Assembly: GCA_965205165.1 (NCBI GenBank)
Contig: OZ242037.1
Location: 2,232,001-2,296,000 of the forward strand
From: CBDESM01 sp965205165
Lineage (GTDB): Bacteria > Chloroflexota > Dehalococcoidia > Bin125
DNA: 64,000 bases
Direction: 5' to 3'
In this document: in pieces, positions 27,801-35,179 of the stretch
Numbering within the stretch: position 1 is the stretch's first letter
Layout: each line of letters begins with the position of its first letter
Notes under the pieces: generated by a model
What the model was told of the DNA's origin: nothing
Seen by the model: the letters and a program-made list of their open reading frames with translations, nothing else
Database searches by the model: none
Program-made: the position numbers and the translations under genes

Positions 27801-29225
27801 GCCGCTGATCGGGTTCGCGCCGGCGGCGTCGCTGGCGACCGTGATCGTGGTGCTGGAGAAGGCGCTGCGGGCGACGTTCAGGTGGGTGCTGTCGTAGGCG
27901 GTGCGGGCCTGGGTGCGCTGCACGACGATGGCGCGCTGGGTTGCGCCGAGGGTGGCCCAGTTGCGGGTCGTGGAGGCGAGGGTGCTGGTGTCGACGTTGG
28001 CGCCGATGTAGGGGGCGGCGAGCGGGTAGACGCCGACCTGGGGCTGGTACTGGAGGGCGAAATTGCGGGCGGGGGTGCCGGACAAGTCCGCGCCGACGAC
28101 GACGTAGGCGGGCCCGGTATGGGCGGCGGGCACGGTGAAGTGGAAGTCGAGCCTGTTGGTGACGGGGTCGGCTTGCGAGCCGGCGGGCCAGTTGGCGCTG
28201 GTCACGGTGCAGGTGTTGCCCGGGGAGGCCTCGGTGCAGTTGGTGAGCTTGGTGCCGCTGGAGTTGGAGATGGTGGCGTTGGAGATGAGGCTTGCGCCTT
28301 GGGGATCGCTGGCGATCTTGATGGTGGCGTTGGTGAATTTGCTGCGCGCGACGTTGGTGTGGGAGTTGCTGAACATGCTGCCGTGCGCGGCGGTGCGGAG
28401 GAAGGCGGTGGCGCGCTGGCGGGTGCCGGTGGTGAGGATCTGCGGGCCGGAGACGTCGGTGGCGGCGAGCGAGCTGTCGGCGTTCTGCGGGAAGGCGATG
28501 GGGTAGACCGCGGTGTAGGTCGGGGCGTTGTACTTGACCCGGAAGTGGCCGTGGCGGCCGCGGCGGTCCTGCATGGCGAGCGTCAGGTAGACGTCGCCGG
28601 AGTGCGAGGGGGGCACGGAGAAGCGGAAGTTGACGACCGCCAAGGCGGACTGGGCGTTGTTGCAGGAGCCGCTGGCGGGGCCGTAGGTGCCGCCGTCCGG
28701 CGAGCTGGCCGTCCGGTGCGCGTAGATGCGGTTGTAGGTCTCTCCCGGCACGTTGCGCCAAGAGCCGCCGCCGCAGCTGGAGTTGAGGCCGCTGATGTAC
28801 TCGATGTCCGCTCCCGGTATCGCGTTCGCCGTCCCGTGCGAGACCGTCGAGGATGAGGAGACTTTGATTTCGTAGTAGTTCCAGAACGCGTCATTCCATA
28901 CGCCGGTGTGGTACCCGCAGGGCGTGCCGCGGGCGACGCGGAAGGAGGCGAGGTTCCAACCTCCATTGCGGGCATAGGTGTAGGCGGTGGTGCTGCAGAG
29001 GTCGGCGCGGCCCGACTGAAAAGATCGGAACGGGTTGCTCCCGGCGCCGAGCTGCGGGGTGATGCTCCCGCCGGAGTTGAAAGCTGCCGTGTTGACAGAG
29101 CCGTCGGCATGAGCGGGAGCGGGGGCGAGGGCGAGCCAGCCGCCGAGCAGGATGGCGAGGGCGAGGGCGAGGAGCGCCCAGCGCGGCTTGGGGAAGGGCG
29201 CGGTGCGCGTTGGCAGAGCGGTCAT
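15801..29225 (-). CDS. Giant secreted modular repeat protein, about 4,474 residues
   Basis: The chosen ATG at 29225 follows GGAGGTG by 6 nt and gives a clean signal peptide (basic TRTAPFPKPRW, then a Leu/Ala core, cleavage after APAHA near residue 40). An in-frame ATG at 29372 also has a good site (GGAGGAG) and would add 49 residues translated through a run of 16 G. The mature protein has about 20 modules of 130-165 residues. A typical module has a P-L-x-x-P opening, an LR-x-A-x-HS-x-x-Y segment, x-IASDAAG, SGAxIS, a two-cysteine motif (CTE...NTCTI), ANWP, a FSVP-x-x-H strand and an F-A-L-K-Y-D end. The last 800 or so residues change to Big_1-like Ig domains and a C-terminal LLLWNGRRWIRYATD region. 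It is presumably a surface or extracellular structural/adhesive protein; no enzyme domain or cell-wall anchor is visible. The module family was not recognised. Confidence 0.88.
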   Translation of the reverse strand: MTALPTRTAPFPKPRWALLALALAILLGGWLALAPAPAHADGSVNTAAFNSGGSITPQLGAGSNPFRSFQSGRADLCSTTAYTYARNGGWNLASFRVARGTPCGYHTGVWNDAFWNYYEIKVSSSSTVSHGTANAIPGADIEYISGLNSSCGGGSWRNVPGETYNRIYAHRTASSPDGGTYGPASGSCNNAQSALAVVNFRFSVPPSHSGDVYLTLAMQDRRGRHGHFRVKYNAPTYTAVYPIAFPQNADSSLAATDVSGPQILTTGTRQRATAFLRTAAHGSMFSNSHTNVARSKFTNATIKIASDPQGASLISNATISNSSGTKLTNCTEASPGNTCTVTSANWPAGSQADPVTNRLDFHFTVPAAHTGPAYVVVGADLSGTPARNFALQYQPQVGVYPLAAPYIGANVDTSTLASTTRNWATLGATQRAIVVQRTQARTAYDSTHLNVARSAFSSTTITVASDAAGANPISGAKISSDAAGNTVITECTETSVGNTCTVPSGSFPQGSGGTPVTSHLDVYFSVPNAHEGDAYLVVTTARSQRFPRAFALKYEEPTSNSFPLIARAPGGDVAAGTVTGTFGYAEAGAAQQAAVFLRAAAHGDEYDSTDANINKANFDSAVIKVTSDADGTNVISGAKISSDSAGANAVSACTETSAGDTCTITSANWPGTGAAGRLDLWFSVPAAHTGDAYLHIAVARTGTHPGLFALKYLDSVAAHPLAMPAGTASGTNVSAGSRNWAAAGAAQQATVNLRAAAHSGIYAASAANAPRDNFDDVEIVVASDPAGANAISGAEISSDSAGNTAITACTESGVGNTCTITSANFPQAASGSPPPTLAQNLYFSVPAAHFGSAYLVVKAQRSGLAPRVYALTYRSAVIGVGPLAVPAQSTDGLLPSQREGQDISSLNLGWRVDSPTIRAKVFLRAAAHSNTYRAADANVARAAFDRVRIRLATSAAGGTEFSGATVIASDGVGGTSICNEQTAGPTCTINAANWPVDAGLTEAVDLRFVVTGTSDASAYLHVSAMQSGSTARSFSFQYTSLNPPAHPLASPVSGGSTESGNLATAIRSFRSGNERQQVRVALRDVWHGNEWDANDANAERSEFSRATITIGTKPGGVFGALTGAAIYNAATGSTALTPCTENTAGPTCTITSANFPVDSGTPVRTEEVDLWFSVPAATAADAYVRVAAESSTGVRRIFDLKYEPYLRIWPLVVPTPSATRENGNVKTNTRNWPAAGDVPMRADIFLRSAEHSNTYSSSGANVARSTFDSVELRLATAEDGTTSASGPVFTDLNGTGVLSGCSENAQGAVCTITSANWPQATTGSPLLTLEKSVFFTVPDTHDAAVWLVARVKKANKADRVFSVRFDIPYNAYPLVVPGGTADNTDLGAGSRNFLPGGATQQASIHLRDAWHDDTYDASDTNAATSALAGMLISISSDAAGGQANRIANAKISSNAAGTGAVTGCTSSPNINHCTIPAASWPATGGTTDALDLYFSVPNTVSTPVYVVITAIPTAGSGKNDRRFALKYDPPLPVFPLAVPLGAADAHESGDLTARTENYASAGARQKARIYLRNAWHSNTYASTGQTNAPTSDFSSVTIRIADGSDGSTAVSGALITNASGAQLSQCAASGATCLVNSWPATAGTSQPLDIWFAVPDGHRADVFLHVTVRDSDGDTQTFAIPYENPHIEAWPLIVPQLTSTTFETGTLSSNSRHWWPYAVISTTSSGDNSTGRHWLRLFLRDEARAAYGSAHANAAAAEFDATTLQITSDAAGQTLLSGAAFTTAAGRSRSCGNTCPDSTPAADETVYFKIPDSHTGPVYIRYGVTKSGKIGKTYTLKYDPPPTVAAHPILTAREADGSARASAGEYSEGAADRVRLSIRDAASSATSAATSTFLAVTITAASDADGTALSGAVLSSDAAGSNAISACTENTAGNTCTITTANWPATGGNADDLDLYVTVPAAHTGALYVHVNVIAPAGIRNRAGTLKYDPYLRIWPLVVPAPAGTRETGNVKTATRDWTAPGAANRAQIFLRNAAHSNTYSATGALVARSAFDRVILRLATAEDGSTSASGPVFTGSSGGTSVLSDCSETSQGPVCTIPASSWPQAGTPMLTTLQDVYFTVPGEHGAVWLVATVQESGKQDRVFSIRYDSPVNAYALVVPSGTADGANLAAGARNFVPGGVAQQATIYMRSAWHDDEYNAADANAAASVLTSATITIASDAAGANAITGAKISSNAAGTTAVTGCTGTPNTCTIAVASWPATGGLSFYFSVPNTVSTSAYVVVTGVAAASGKAVRATALEYAPPLPVFPLAVPRHPTTDAHESGTLTSRTGNFAAQGARNKATIYLRDAWHSNAYAATGQDNAPTSDFSSVTIRIATASDGSTAVSGAAIVNASGARLSQCAAAGPTCLVSNWPATAGTADPLDIWFTVPDSRTANAYLHVTVRDSDGDAQTFAIPYQPPYVAAWPLIVPKPGGTYETGTLSTATRRWLPEEGLNLIGFFFRDQERTSFSGSDASPATGVYDGHVHMITTDAAGNNRLSGAAFTDSAGNAFVCGNRCMASWLQGDLRFKIPDSHTSAVYIHLTATKPGKLSRSTSLKWDPPLTVSAHPGATPRNAATGALLPSAGEFNSRGLTDRARISLRTAAGSSTGAATTAFQSVKLTLASDADGTALTGAKLASNSLGTTALSGCSEGSTAGNVCTIPVASWPATGGAADDLEVYFTVPLTRAAAVYLHVRVEKAGERDRTFALKYDAPVGAQAATSWPFPDPRLSDGSRERDDDGDGLTDNERYYQTGARERVQLGIYETSGTGYSAAAAQAAFHSLHATTAIRLSAATTSGTALGATHITFTQADGTALGCTGPSYSGGNCMLTRDAWQALLGLTGAADSRRSHPFEFGFTIQSAFTNTGDVRITATVTHHDGSSSSRYAAYKRAVAASTTSAQPFAMQLVNGSAETGNVVTRDPQRRYSPGGAATPVNLRVYESATEIQTYTSSTNLVSYSTIEQVTIEIRDRPSPSNRITGAQITVPKNDGTSACTEAAATNVCTITAANYLLTGPPRAGNHYRAFPVNFSFTVPSAYQNSDFGNADLIISVVRAGSGMASARTQTFTLPFDGGTRAEPFAMVADATGNAPAMDQQWAQAGARTPIWAHIYNAAKTAHEAVSSTNTAQYWEFDQASGATAVKIELLDGASGTAAPAGGLITAADSAAKFAPCTESEPSNVCTITLPALKAYDSEASPDDNDEVDPLKFAVSIPQGSTNVVRLKLTVNRSDSMTKVREFSIYAPWAYPLLAPVGADGRPRSGSLSATVWEYEPRGRPTPLALELYNARQQQYVAPTAALRPSFADFETVTIRVQDAAGDLISGAELTARNGTPLRGLCPVAASCEITRTEWQARQRGARTPGGLEFAASVPAEYSAAAVIRIELAHTARTAPTAAQPVNEQSEGTGPVQRIALEDSSGVRTAVYELRMVSPAKRAFALPLIADADADTGLRVCTLAESGSGDAALAACTAPSVQRGTPIGFAAALMRGLEAHPANPPTANGDELVQYNEITTLTISTTTGEIIHQTLCPRSAAEHPVYQPAAQSDASTCTISSAALQAFQGAAEANEPIRPLELAYVPASSSGATGTVRLSYAIAGASPPEMIEQTLEFAHVAGPGRRAAGVYLDWSDPGSAYAAAAPAALFAIGRADSRATAAPAPRSALPGRVKSATFNGLALGEAVELTISQGTIAYNGATCTDSSSGCALSLSRAELLAGAGSASASDPIGNLRAEYALPLGVAGPTTITVRARFAGEEAAAVGELAIAHPAVGNPVGSAYLPTDADGVIAAGATAEVAAGFTVAVDAVGGGWGCARPDPSFLELDAAGTLLDACAGGLSRRPGGDPPSTAAAWLISDSYLAITGPATWRVEGAGDGSKRLMLGGTWSSMRCGLASAQGASTAGERDIACWITDAEGNRPSIAIDASAAEDVRITASLIPTRERRFHIFTGAATQPADRYAETAAAFRLAGGPLFRTATIDVGEPAPVASVELARAAGQSGPVPRGGSADLEVRITAAGGAAADAAAIASITLTATRGSLSGDLCPGSARSCTINAGTGTSFATAVAENPALPAALPITFTPPAGEGSARISLAVTATGGAQSLYTDALELAFAGAASALRAGAGLPLLHHRATPDDDRDVIELEIEARDSSGNAAALPSATARVLDAAGSPVSQNFLTIERLCETGASKCKYRITATAAATAPLASGRYRLEVDAGLREKLTAPFGVAGPAAALDPVPAGPPLLGRTLAIQVDASDADGNPVADGTKIRVRATAADGPSPLQLATPPSDSTAEQTASLTTKDGAATATFVTASQAIAIISFDAQDGTRTTASAVQLIDARNAPLPGQPTPPSDPASPAAHLADGAGRPADPSTASGLTVWSPPPDATTATAADLFDELPGAQALLLWNGRRWIRYATDQQGNPIPGSQNFPLHPQDLLFIAR
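20940..25620 (-). repeat. Tandem duplication of a five-module, about 2.35 kb segment inside the giant gene
   Basis: Five successive modules (about 25620-23255) recur in the same order in the next five (about 23255-20940). The paired module openings are LRIWPLVVP/LRIWPLVVP, NAYPLVVP/NAYALVVP, PVFPLAVP/PVFPLAVP, EAWPLIVP/AAWPLIVP and VAAHP/VSAHP, and each pair also shares its following linker (for example GNVKT and AHESG). The boundaries are approximate because they were read from the translated modules. Confidence 0.75.
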
Positions 29226-29273
29226 GTCAGGCACCTCCGCGCTCAAGCCGCGCAGCCGGACGGGGAATTCCTG

Positions 29274-29289
29274 CCCCCCCCCCCCCCCC
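29274..29289. repeat. Homopolymer of 16 C (poly-G on the coding strand) just upstream of the giant gene
   Basis: Sixteen consecutive C lie 48 bp before the signal-peptide start at 29225 and 80 bp after the alternative start at 29372. Both starts have good ribosome sites and, with 16 residues in the tract, they are in the same frame (the tract encodes five Gly). A change of one base would put the upstream start out of frame while leaving the downstream one intact. No other homopolymer of this length was noticed in the window. It could also be inexact in the assembly. Confidence 0.9.
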
Positions 29290-29418
29290 GACCTTTTGTG
29301 CTGATAAAGCGAAGCACGAAGGCCGCGGGCGTCGGCGGGGCGTTTGAAGAGGCGGTTCAAGCAGCGGGACATATGCCAGCTCCTCCAGCAGCCGAGCGGC
29401 CGGCCGCAGTGGTGGCAA

Positions 29419-29446
29419 AGCGTACCAGCGCGCGAGCGGAGCGCAA
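29419..29446 (-). promoter_or_regulatory. Weak candidate promoter for the giant gene
   Basis: On the minus strand a TTGCGC (29446-29441) and a TACGCT (29424-29419) are separated by 16 bp, placing transcription start about 40 nt before the ATG at 29372. This is a partial match to sigma-70-type hexamers and the only reasonable pair noticed in the 254-bp gap between the giant gene and the upstream coiled-coil gene. Confidence 0.25.
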
Positions 29447-29479
29447 GCCCGTAAGGGACCGCGCCCGATAAGCGGTCAA

Positions 29480-30736
29480 TCAGCCGAAAGCGGCGGCAAC
29501 GACGACGGCGATGATCAGCCCCGCAATGGCGAAGCCGATGTAGAGCAGTCGGTCCTGGCTTTTGCTGAAGCGCTGCTCGTTCTCGACCCGCATCTGCGCG
29601 AGCTCGTCGCGGGTTTTCGAGAACTGGCGCTCGTTTTCGATCCGCATTTTGCCGAGCTGATCGTCGAGGTCGCTGCGGGCTTTGGAGAACTGCTGCTCGT
29701 TGGCGACCCGCATTTTGCCGAGCTGATCGGTGATGGCGACTTGGACTTCCCCCAAGCGGCGCTCGATCCCGACCCGCACGTCGACGAGGCCTTCTTCGAG
29801 CTTGGCCACGCGCTCGTTGGTTTCCGCCGCCCGCTCGTCGAGCCTGACCACGCGCTCGTTGATCTCGGCCAGCCGGCGCTCGCTCTCAGCCCGCGCCTCG
29901 GCCGCGTCTTTGTCGATCTTGGTGATGCGCTTGTCATGCTCTTCCCGCCAGCGCTCGTGCTCGGCGCGGGCCTCGGCCGCGTCGTCGTTGATCTTGGCCA
30001 AGCGCTTGTCATGCTCCTCCCGCCAGCGCTCGTGCTCGGCGCGGGCCTCGGCCGCGTCGTCGTTGATCTTAGCCAAGCGCTTGTCATGCTCCTCCCGCCA
30101 GCGCTCGTGCTCGGCGCGGGCCTCGGCCGCGTCATCGTTGATCTTGGCCAAGCGCTTGTCATGCTCCTCCCGCCAGCGCTCGTGCTCGGCGCGGGCCTCG
30201 GCCGTGCTTTCGTCGATCTTGGTGATGCTTTCGTTGATCTTGGCCAGCCGGCGCTCGTTCTCGGCCCGCGCCTCGGCCGCGTCTTCTTCGATCTTGGCCA
30301 GCCGGCGCTCGTTCTCGGCGCGCGCTTCGGCCGCGTCTTCTTCGATCTTGGCCAGCCGGCGCTCGTTCTCGGCGCGCGCCTCGGCCGCGCCTTCTTCGAT
30401 CTTGGCCAGCCGGCGCTCGTTCTCGGCGCGTGCCTCGGCCGCCGATTTCAGGATCTGGGCGGTCTCCAGCTTGAGCTGCTCCGTCACATCGCGGGCGGAC
30501 TCGCGGATTGCGGAGTCGGCGTCGCGGAACTGCTGGGCGGTCTGCGCGGCGTGCCCGTTGAGGCTCTCGTTGAACCGCGCTTCCGAATCGGCGATCCGCT
30601 CGCCGGCCAGCCTGATCGCCTCGGAGACCGCGCCTTCGTGCGCGTTGCCGGCCAAGGCGAGGAGCAGGTCGGCGAGGCCTTCGGCGCAGCCCTCGGCCAA
30701 GAGCTGCTCGCGGTATTCGGGCGCGGGAATTGCCAT
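29480..30736 (-). CDS. Coiled-coil protein with C-terminal membrane anchor, 418 residues, first of a paralog array
   Basis: Residues 1-60 form a compact domain that recurs in the next paralog (MAIPAPEYREQLLAEGCAEG, LADLLLALAG, an acidic SEARFNESLNGH). Residues 90-390 are a long, highly charged coiled coil containing four 18-residue and four 25-residue near-identical repeats. The C-terminus is a single hydrophobic helix (LLYIGFAIAGLIIAVVVAAA) ending right after, so it is a tail-anchored protein with the coil in the cytoplasm. The overall plan recalls DUF1640/CCDC90-type proteins, but this is only architectural. The ATG has no Shine-Dalgarno; TAGAAT ends 6 nt before it, suggesting leaderless translation. 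It is adjacent to the giant surface-protein gene. Function unknown. Confidence 0.8.
   Translation of the reverse strand: MAIPAPEYREQLLAEGCAEGLADLLLALAGNAHEGAVSEAIRLAGERIADSEARFNESLNGHAAQTAQQFRDADSAIRESARDVTEQLKLETAQILKSAAEARAENERRLAKIEEGAAEARAENERRLAKIEEDAAEARAENERRLAKIEEDAAEARAENERRLAKINESITKIDESTAEARAEHERWREEHDKRLAKINDDAAEARAEHERWREEHDKRLAKINDDAAEARAEHERWREEHDKRLAKINDDAAEARAEHERWREEHDKRITKIDKDAAEARAESERRLAEINERVVRLDERAAETNERVAKLEEGLVDVRVGIERRLGEVQVAITDQLGKMRVANEQQFSKARSDLDDQLGKMRIENERQFSKTRDELAQMRVENEQRFSKSQDRLLYIGFAIAGLIIAVVVAAAFG
29903..30202 (-). repeat. Four tandem 75-bp repeats (25 residues each) in the coiled-coil gene
   Basis: Residues 179-278 consist of four 25-residue units of the form AEARAEHERWREEHDKRLAK plus INDDA. 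The DNA copies are nearly identical (for example the motif AAGCGCTTGTC recurs exactly 75 bp apart at 30000 and 30075), which points to recent amplification. A 25-residue period equals one hendecad plus two heptads, compatible with a continuous coiled coil. Confidence 0.85.
30224..30439 (-). repeat. Four tandem 54-bp repeats (18 residues each) in the coiled-coil gene
   Basis: Residues 100-171 are four units of the form AEARAENERRLAKIEEDA, the last diverging to INES. The DNA copies are nearly identical over 54 bp. An 18-residue period equals one hendecad plus one heptad. Confidence 0.85.
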
Positions 30737-30742
30737 GGGGCG

Positions 30743-30748
30743 ATTCTA
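30743..30748 (-). promoter_or_regulatory. -10 element TAGAAT placed for a leaderless start
   Basis: TAGAAT on the minus strand ends 6 nt before the ATG at 30736, so transcription would begin at or next to the start codon. No Shine-Dalgarno sequence is present. No clear -35 box was seen. Confidence 0.5.
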
Positions 30749-30792
30749 GCAGGGGCAGGATGAAGACGCCGGGTGCGGTGAGGTTTCGCGGG

Positions 30793-31554
30793 TCAGGCGA
30801 GGACGGCGATGATCACGGCGATGATCAAGCCGGCGAGGGCAAGTCCTATGTACAGGAGGCGGTCCTGCCCCTTGTTGAAGCGCTGCTCGTCCTCTGCCTT
30901 CTTTTCGGCGTTCTCGATTCGGATTTCCCCGATCTGCCGTGTGATCTCGGCTTTCTGCTCGGTCAATGCATTCTCCTGCTCGGCATGCCGGCGCTCGCTC
31001 GCTTCCTCCTGCTCGGCATGCCGGCGCTCGCTCGCGACCCGCTGCTCAGCGAGCTCGCTCCGGATTCCCGCGAACTGGCGCTCGTTCTCAACCCGCATCT
31101 CGGCGAGCTCATTCTGTATCTCTGCGTGCCGGCGCTCGTTCTCAACCCGCATCTCGGCGAGCTGCTCGGTAAGGGCGACTTGGATTTTCGCCATCTGGCG
31201 CTCGAGCTCGACCCGCGTATCGGCTGCGGTTTGCAAGGTCTGGGCGACCTCCAATTTGATCTCGGCGGCGCGCTGATTGAGCTGCGCCGTCACAGTGTTC
31301 CTGGTCTCGATGGCGGTCTCGCGGATTGCGGAGTCGACGTCGCGGAACTGCAGGTCGTTCTGTGCGGTATGCCCGATCAGATTTCCGGTGAGCCGCTCTT
31401 CCGAATCATCGATCTGTTTGCTTGCCTCCACAATTGCCTGGGTCACCGCGTCATCGCGCGTTTTGCCAGCCAAAGCCAAGACGACGTCAGCGAGGCCTTC
31501 GGCGCAGCCTTCCGCCAAGAGCCGCTCACGGTATTCGGATGTCGGAACTGCCAT
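30793..31554 (-). CDS. Coiled-coil protein with C-terminal membrane anchor, 253 residues, second paralog
   Basis: The N-terminal domain is closely related to that of the 418-residue neighbour: MAVPTSEYRERLLAEGCAEG, then LADVVLALAGKTRDDAV. Next comes a charged coiled coil with looser repeats (AEMRVENERRHAEI, ASERRHAEQE) and a C-terminal helix LLYIGLALAGLIIAVIIAVLA at the very end. It lacks the expanded 18- and 25-residue repeats. It starts at an ATG 6 nt after TAGGAT with no ribosome site, like its paralogs. Function unknown; the tail anchor and coil suggest a membrane-tethered scaffold or a homo-/hetero-oligomer with its neighbours. Confidence 0.78.
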   Translation of the reverse strand: MAVPTSEYRERLLAEGCAEGLADVVLALAGKTRDDAVTQAIVEASKQIDDSEERLTGNLIGHTAQNDLQFRDVDSAIRETAIETRNTVTAQLNQRAAEIKLEVAQTLQTAADTRVELERQMAKIQVALTEQLAEMRVENERRHAEIQNELAEMRVENERQFAGIRSELAEQRVASERRHAEQEEASERRHAEQENALTEQKAEITRQIGEIRIENAEKKAEDEQRFNKGQDRLLYIGLALAGLIIAVIIAVLA

Positions 31555-31560
31555 GCGTCA

Positions 31561-31566
31561 ATCCTA
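31561..31566 (-). promoter_or_regulatory. -10 element TAGGAT placed for a leaderless start
   Basis: TAGGAT on the minus strand ends 6 nt before the ATG at 31554; no ribosome site lies between. It overlaps the last codons of the upstream 74-residue gene. Confidence 0.5.
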
Positions 31567-31788
31567 GCCCACTTCGCCGAGGCCAGCCTCGCTGAGGGTG
31601 ATCCGCCTGCTGAGGAGATCGTTGAGCAGTTGGCCGGTGCGGGGGAGGTTCCCGATCGCCTCCAGGATCCCTTCGGCCACCACGTCGTCGTCGGCGGCGT
31701 CGATCAGGGAGATGATCACGCGGGTCACGTCCTCGTCGCAGCCGTAGGCGACGATGCGCTCGCGGTACTCGGCTCCCGGGATTGCCAT
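31564..31788 (-). CDS. Small protein of the same array, 74 residues, N-terminal domain only
   Basis: It begins MAIPGAEYRERIVAYGCDED, clearly related to the first 20 residues of the two coiled-coil neighbours, and continues with a helical acidic region (VTRVIISLIDAADDDVVAEG, then ILEAIGNLP). It has no coiled coil and no membrane helix, ending SEAGLGEVG. This could be a stand-alone version of the shared domain or a truncated paralog; the frame is intact and the ATG has GAGGAG 8 nt upstream, unlike its three neighbours. It ends 9 bp before the next paralog start. Confidence 0.65.
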   Translation of the reverse strand: MAIPGAEYRERIVAYGCDEDVTRVIISLIDAADDDVVAEGILEAIGNLPRTGQLLNDLLSRRITLSEAGLGEVG

Positions 31789-31810
31789 TGCGGTCGCTCC
31801 TCGCGGCGCG

Positions 31811-32314
31811 CTAGCCGAAGACGCCGGCCGCCCACAAGACGGAGAGGATCAAGCCGGCCAAGCCGACTTGGAACAGCGCCAGCCGGAAGCCGACCTGCGA
31901 AACCCAGCCGCGCAGCTCCGCCCGCATCCCGTCCATCTCGCTTTTGAGCCCTTCGATCTGGCCCTTGATTCCGGTAACCTCGCCTTTGAGTTCGGCGATC
32001 TGGCCTTCAAGGCCGTTGATGCGCTCGGTGAGCGCGGAGAAACGCTTCTCGTTCGCGGTCTGGGCGTTGGCGACGACTTCGCGGATGGTGGAGAGGACTT
32101 CGCGGAACTCGTGCTTGTTGGCGGTTTCGTGTCCGTTGAGCCGTTCCTTGAAGATCGCCTCGAAGTGGGTGACCCGCTCTTCCACGCGGTCGAGGGCCTG
32201 CTCGGTCGCGCCATCGCGGAGGTCGTCGGCGACGGCGGCGATGAAATTGGCGTCGGCCTCGGGGAAACCGCGGCGGAGCAGGAACTCGCGGAGGTCGGCG
32301 ACGGATGCAGCCAT
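31811..32314 (-). CDS. Coiled-coil protein with C-terminal membrane helix, 167 residues
   Basis: The N-terminus (MAASVADLREFLLRRGFPEA, then DANFIAAVADDLRDGATEQAL) has the same helix-turn-helix-like spacing as the other members but is more diverged. A coiled coil follows with three short heptad-like runs (GLEGQIAELKGEVTGIKGQI) and the end is a hydrophobic helix LFQVGLAGLILSVLWAAG. The plan is close to small DUF1640-like proteins. The ATG lies 6 nt after TAGGAT and lacks a ribosome site. It is the first gene of the array and is divergent from GAPDH. Confidence 0.75.
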   Translation of the reverse strand: MAASVADLREFLLRRGFPEADANFIAAVADDLRDGATEQALDRVEERVTHFEAIFKERLNGHETANKHEFREVLSTIREVVANAQTANEKRFSALTERINGLEGQIAELKGEVTGIKGQIEGLKSEMDGMRAELRGWVSQVGFRLALFQVGLAGLILSVLWAAGVFG

Positions 32315-32320
32315 GCGGCA

Positions 32321-32326
32321 ATCCTA
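32321..32326 (-). promoter_or_regulatory. -10 element TAGGAT placed for a leaderless start
   Basis: TAGGAT on the minus strand ends 6 nt before the ATG at 32314. The hexamer and the spacing are the same as at 31561-31566. Confidence 0.5.
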
Positions 32327-32432
32327 GTGGATGCGGGCCTAGCGGATGCGGGATGGGGGCGGGCGGTTGTGCGAACGGGCGGGGGGTGGCAACCTTGCGG
32401 GGGGATCAGCCCGCGCAGCGAGAGCAGGAACC

Positions 32433-33455
<1,023 letters not shown>

Positions 33456-33480
33456 GCGGCCCGGGCTGGCGGGGGACGGG

Positions 33481-33486
33481 TACAGT
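33481..33486 (+). promoter_or_regulatory. -10 element TACAGT placed for a leaderless ffh start
   Basis: TACAGT ends 6 nt before the ffh ATG at 33493, and no Shine-Dalgarno lies between. The geometry is that of a leaderless transcript. It lies just after the GAPDH stop. Confidence 0.5.
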
Positions 33487-33492
33487 CGCGTC

Positions 33493-34833
<1,341 letters not shown>

Positions 34834-34856
34834 GCCGAATCTGGAGAGCAGGCCCG

Positions 34857-35171
34857 ATGCTGAAAATCCGACTCGCCCGCCACGGCCGCAAGGGGCGGCC
34901 CTCCTACCGCGTCGTGGTGCAGGACAGCCGTTCCCCGCGCGACGGGCGGTTCGTGGAGATCCTGGGGCAGTACGACCCGCTGCCGGACCCGCCGGTGTTC
35001 AACATTGACACGGAGCGGGCGCGGCACTGGCTGGGCAAGGGCGCGCAGCCGACGGAGACGGTGCACCGCTTCCTGGCCAAGGAGGGGCTGATCGATCCGC
35101 TGCTGCCGAAGCCGCGCAGCAAGCGGGCCGATGCGAAGCGGGCGGCTGCGGCCGCCCAGGCCGGCGAATAG
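34857..35171 (+). CDS. rpsP: 30S ribosomal protein S16 (bS16)
   Basis: A 104-residue ribosomal protein with the family opening MLKIRLARHGRKGRPSYRVV, the RSPRDGRFVEILGQYDP segment and the alternating lysine/alanine-rich C-terminal tail (KRADAKRAAAAAQ). The C-terminal tail is slightly longer than in E. coli. An AGAGCAGG sequence lies upstream. It follows ffh by 23 bp and precedes khpA by 8 bp, the classic arrangement. Confidence 0.96.
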   Translation: MLKIRLARHGRKGRPSYRVVVQDSRSPRDGRFVEILGQYDPLPDPPVFNIDTERARHWLGKGAQPTETVHRFLAKEGLIDPLLPKPRSKRADAKRAAAAAQAGE

Positions 35172-35179
35172 GCGGGACC

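Noticed and set aside
17292..28856. Plus-strand open frames of 1,912 and 1,452 codons opposite the giant repeat gene
   Set aside because: They mirror the repeats of the minus-strand protein, are almost only Gly/Ala/Val/Asp/Arg, and have no signal peptide or domain. The minus-strand protein has a signal peptide, a ribosome site and coherent modules.
31564..31788. Broken remnant of the coiled-coil paralogs
   Set aside because: The 74-residue frame has its own ribosome site and an intact start and stop, so a small functional gene is at least as likely.
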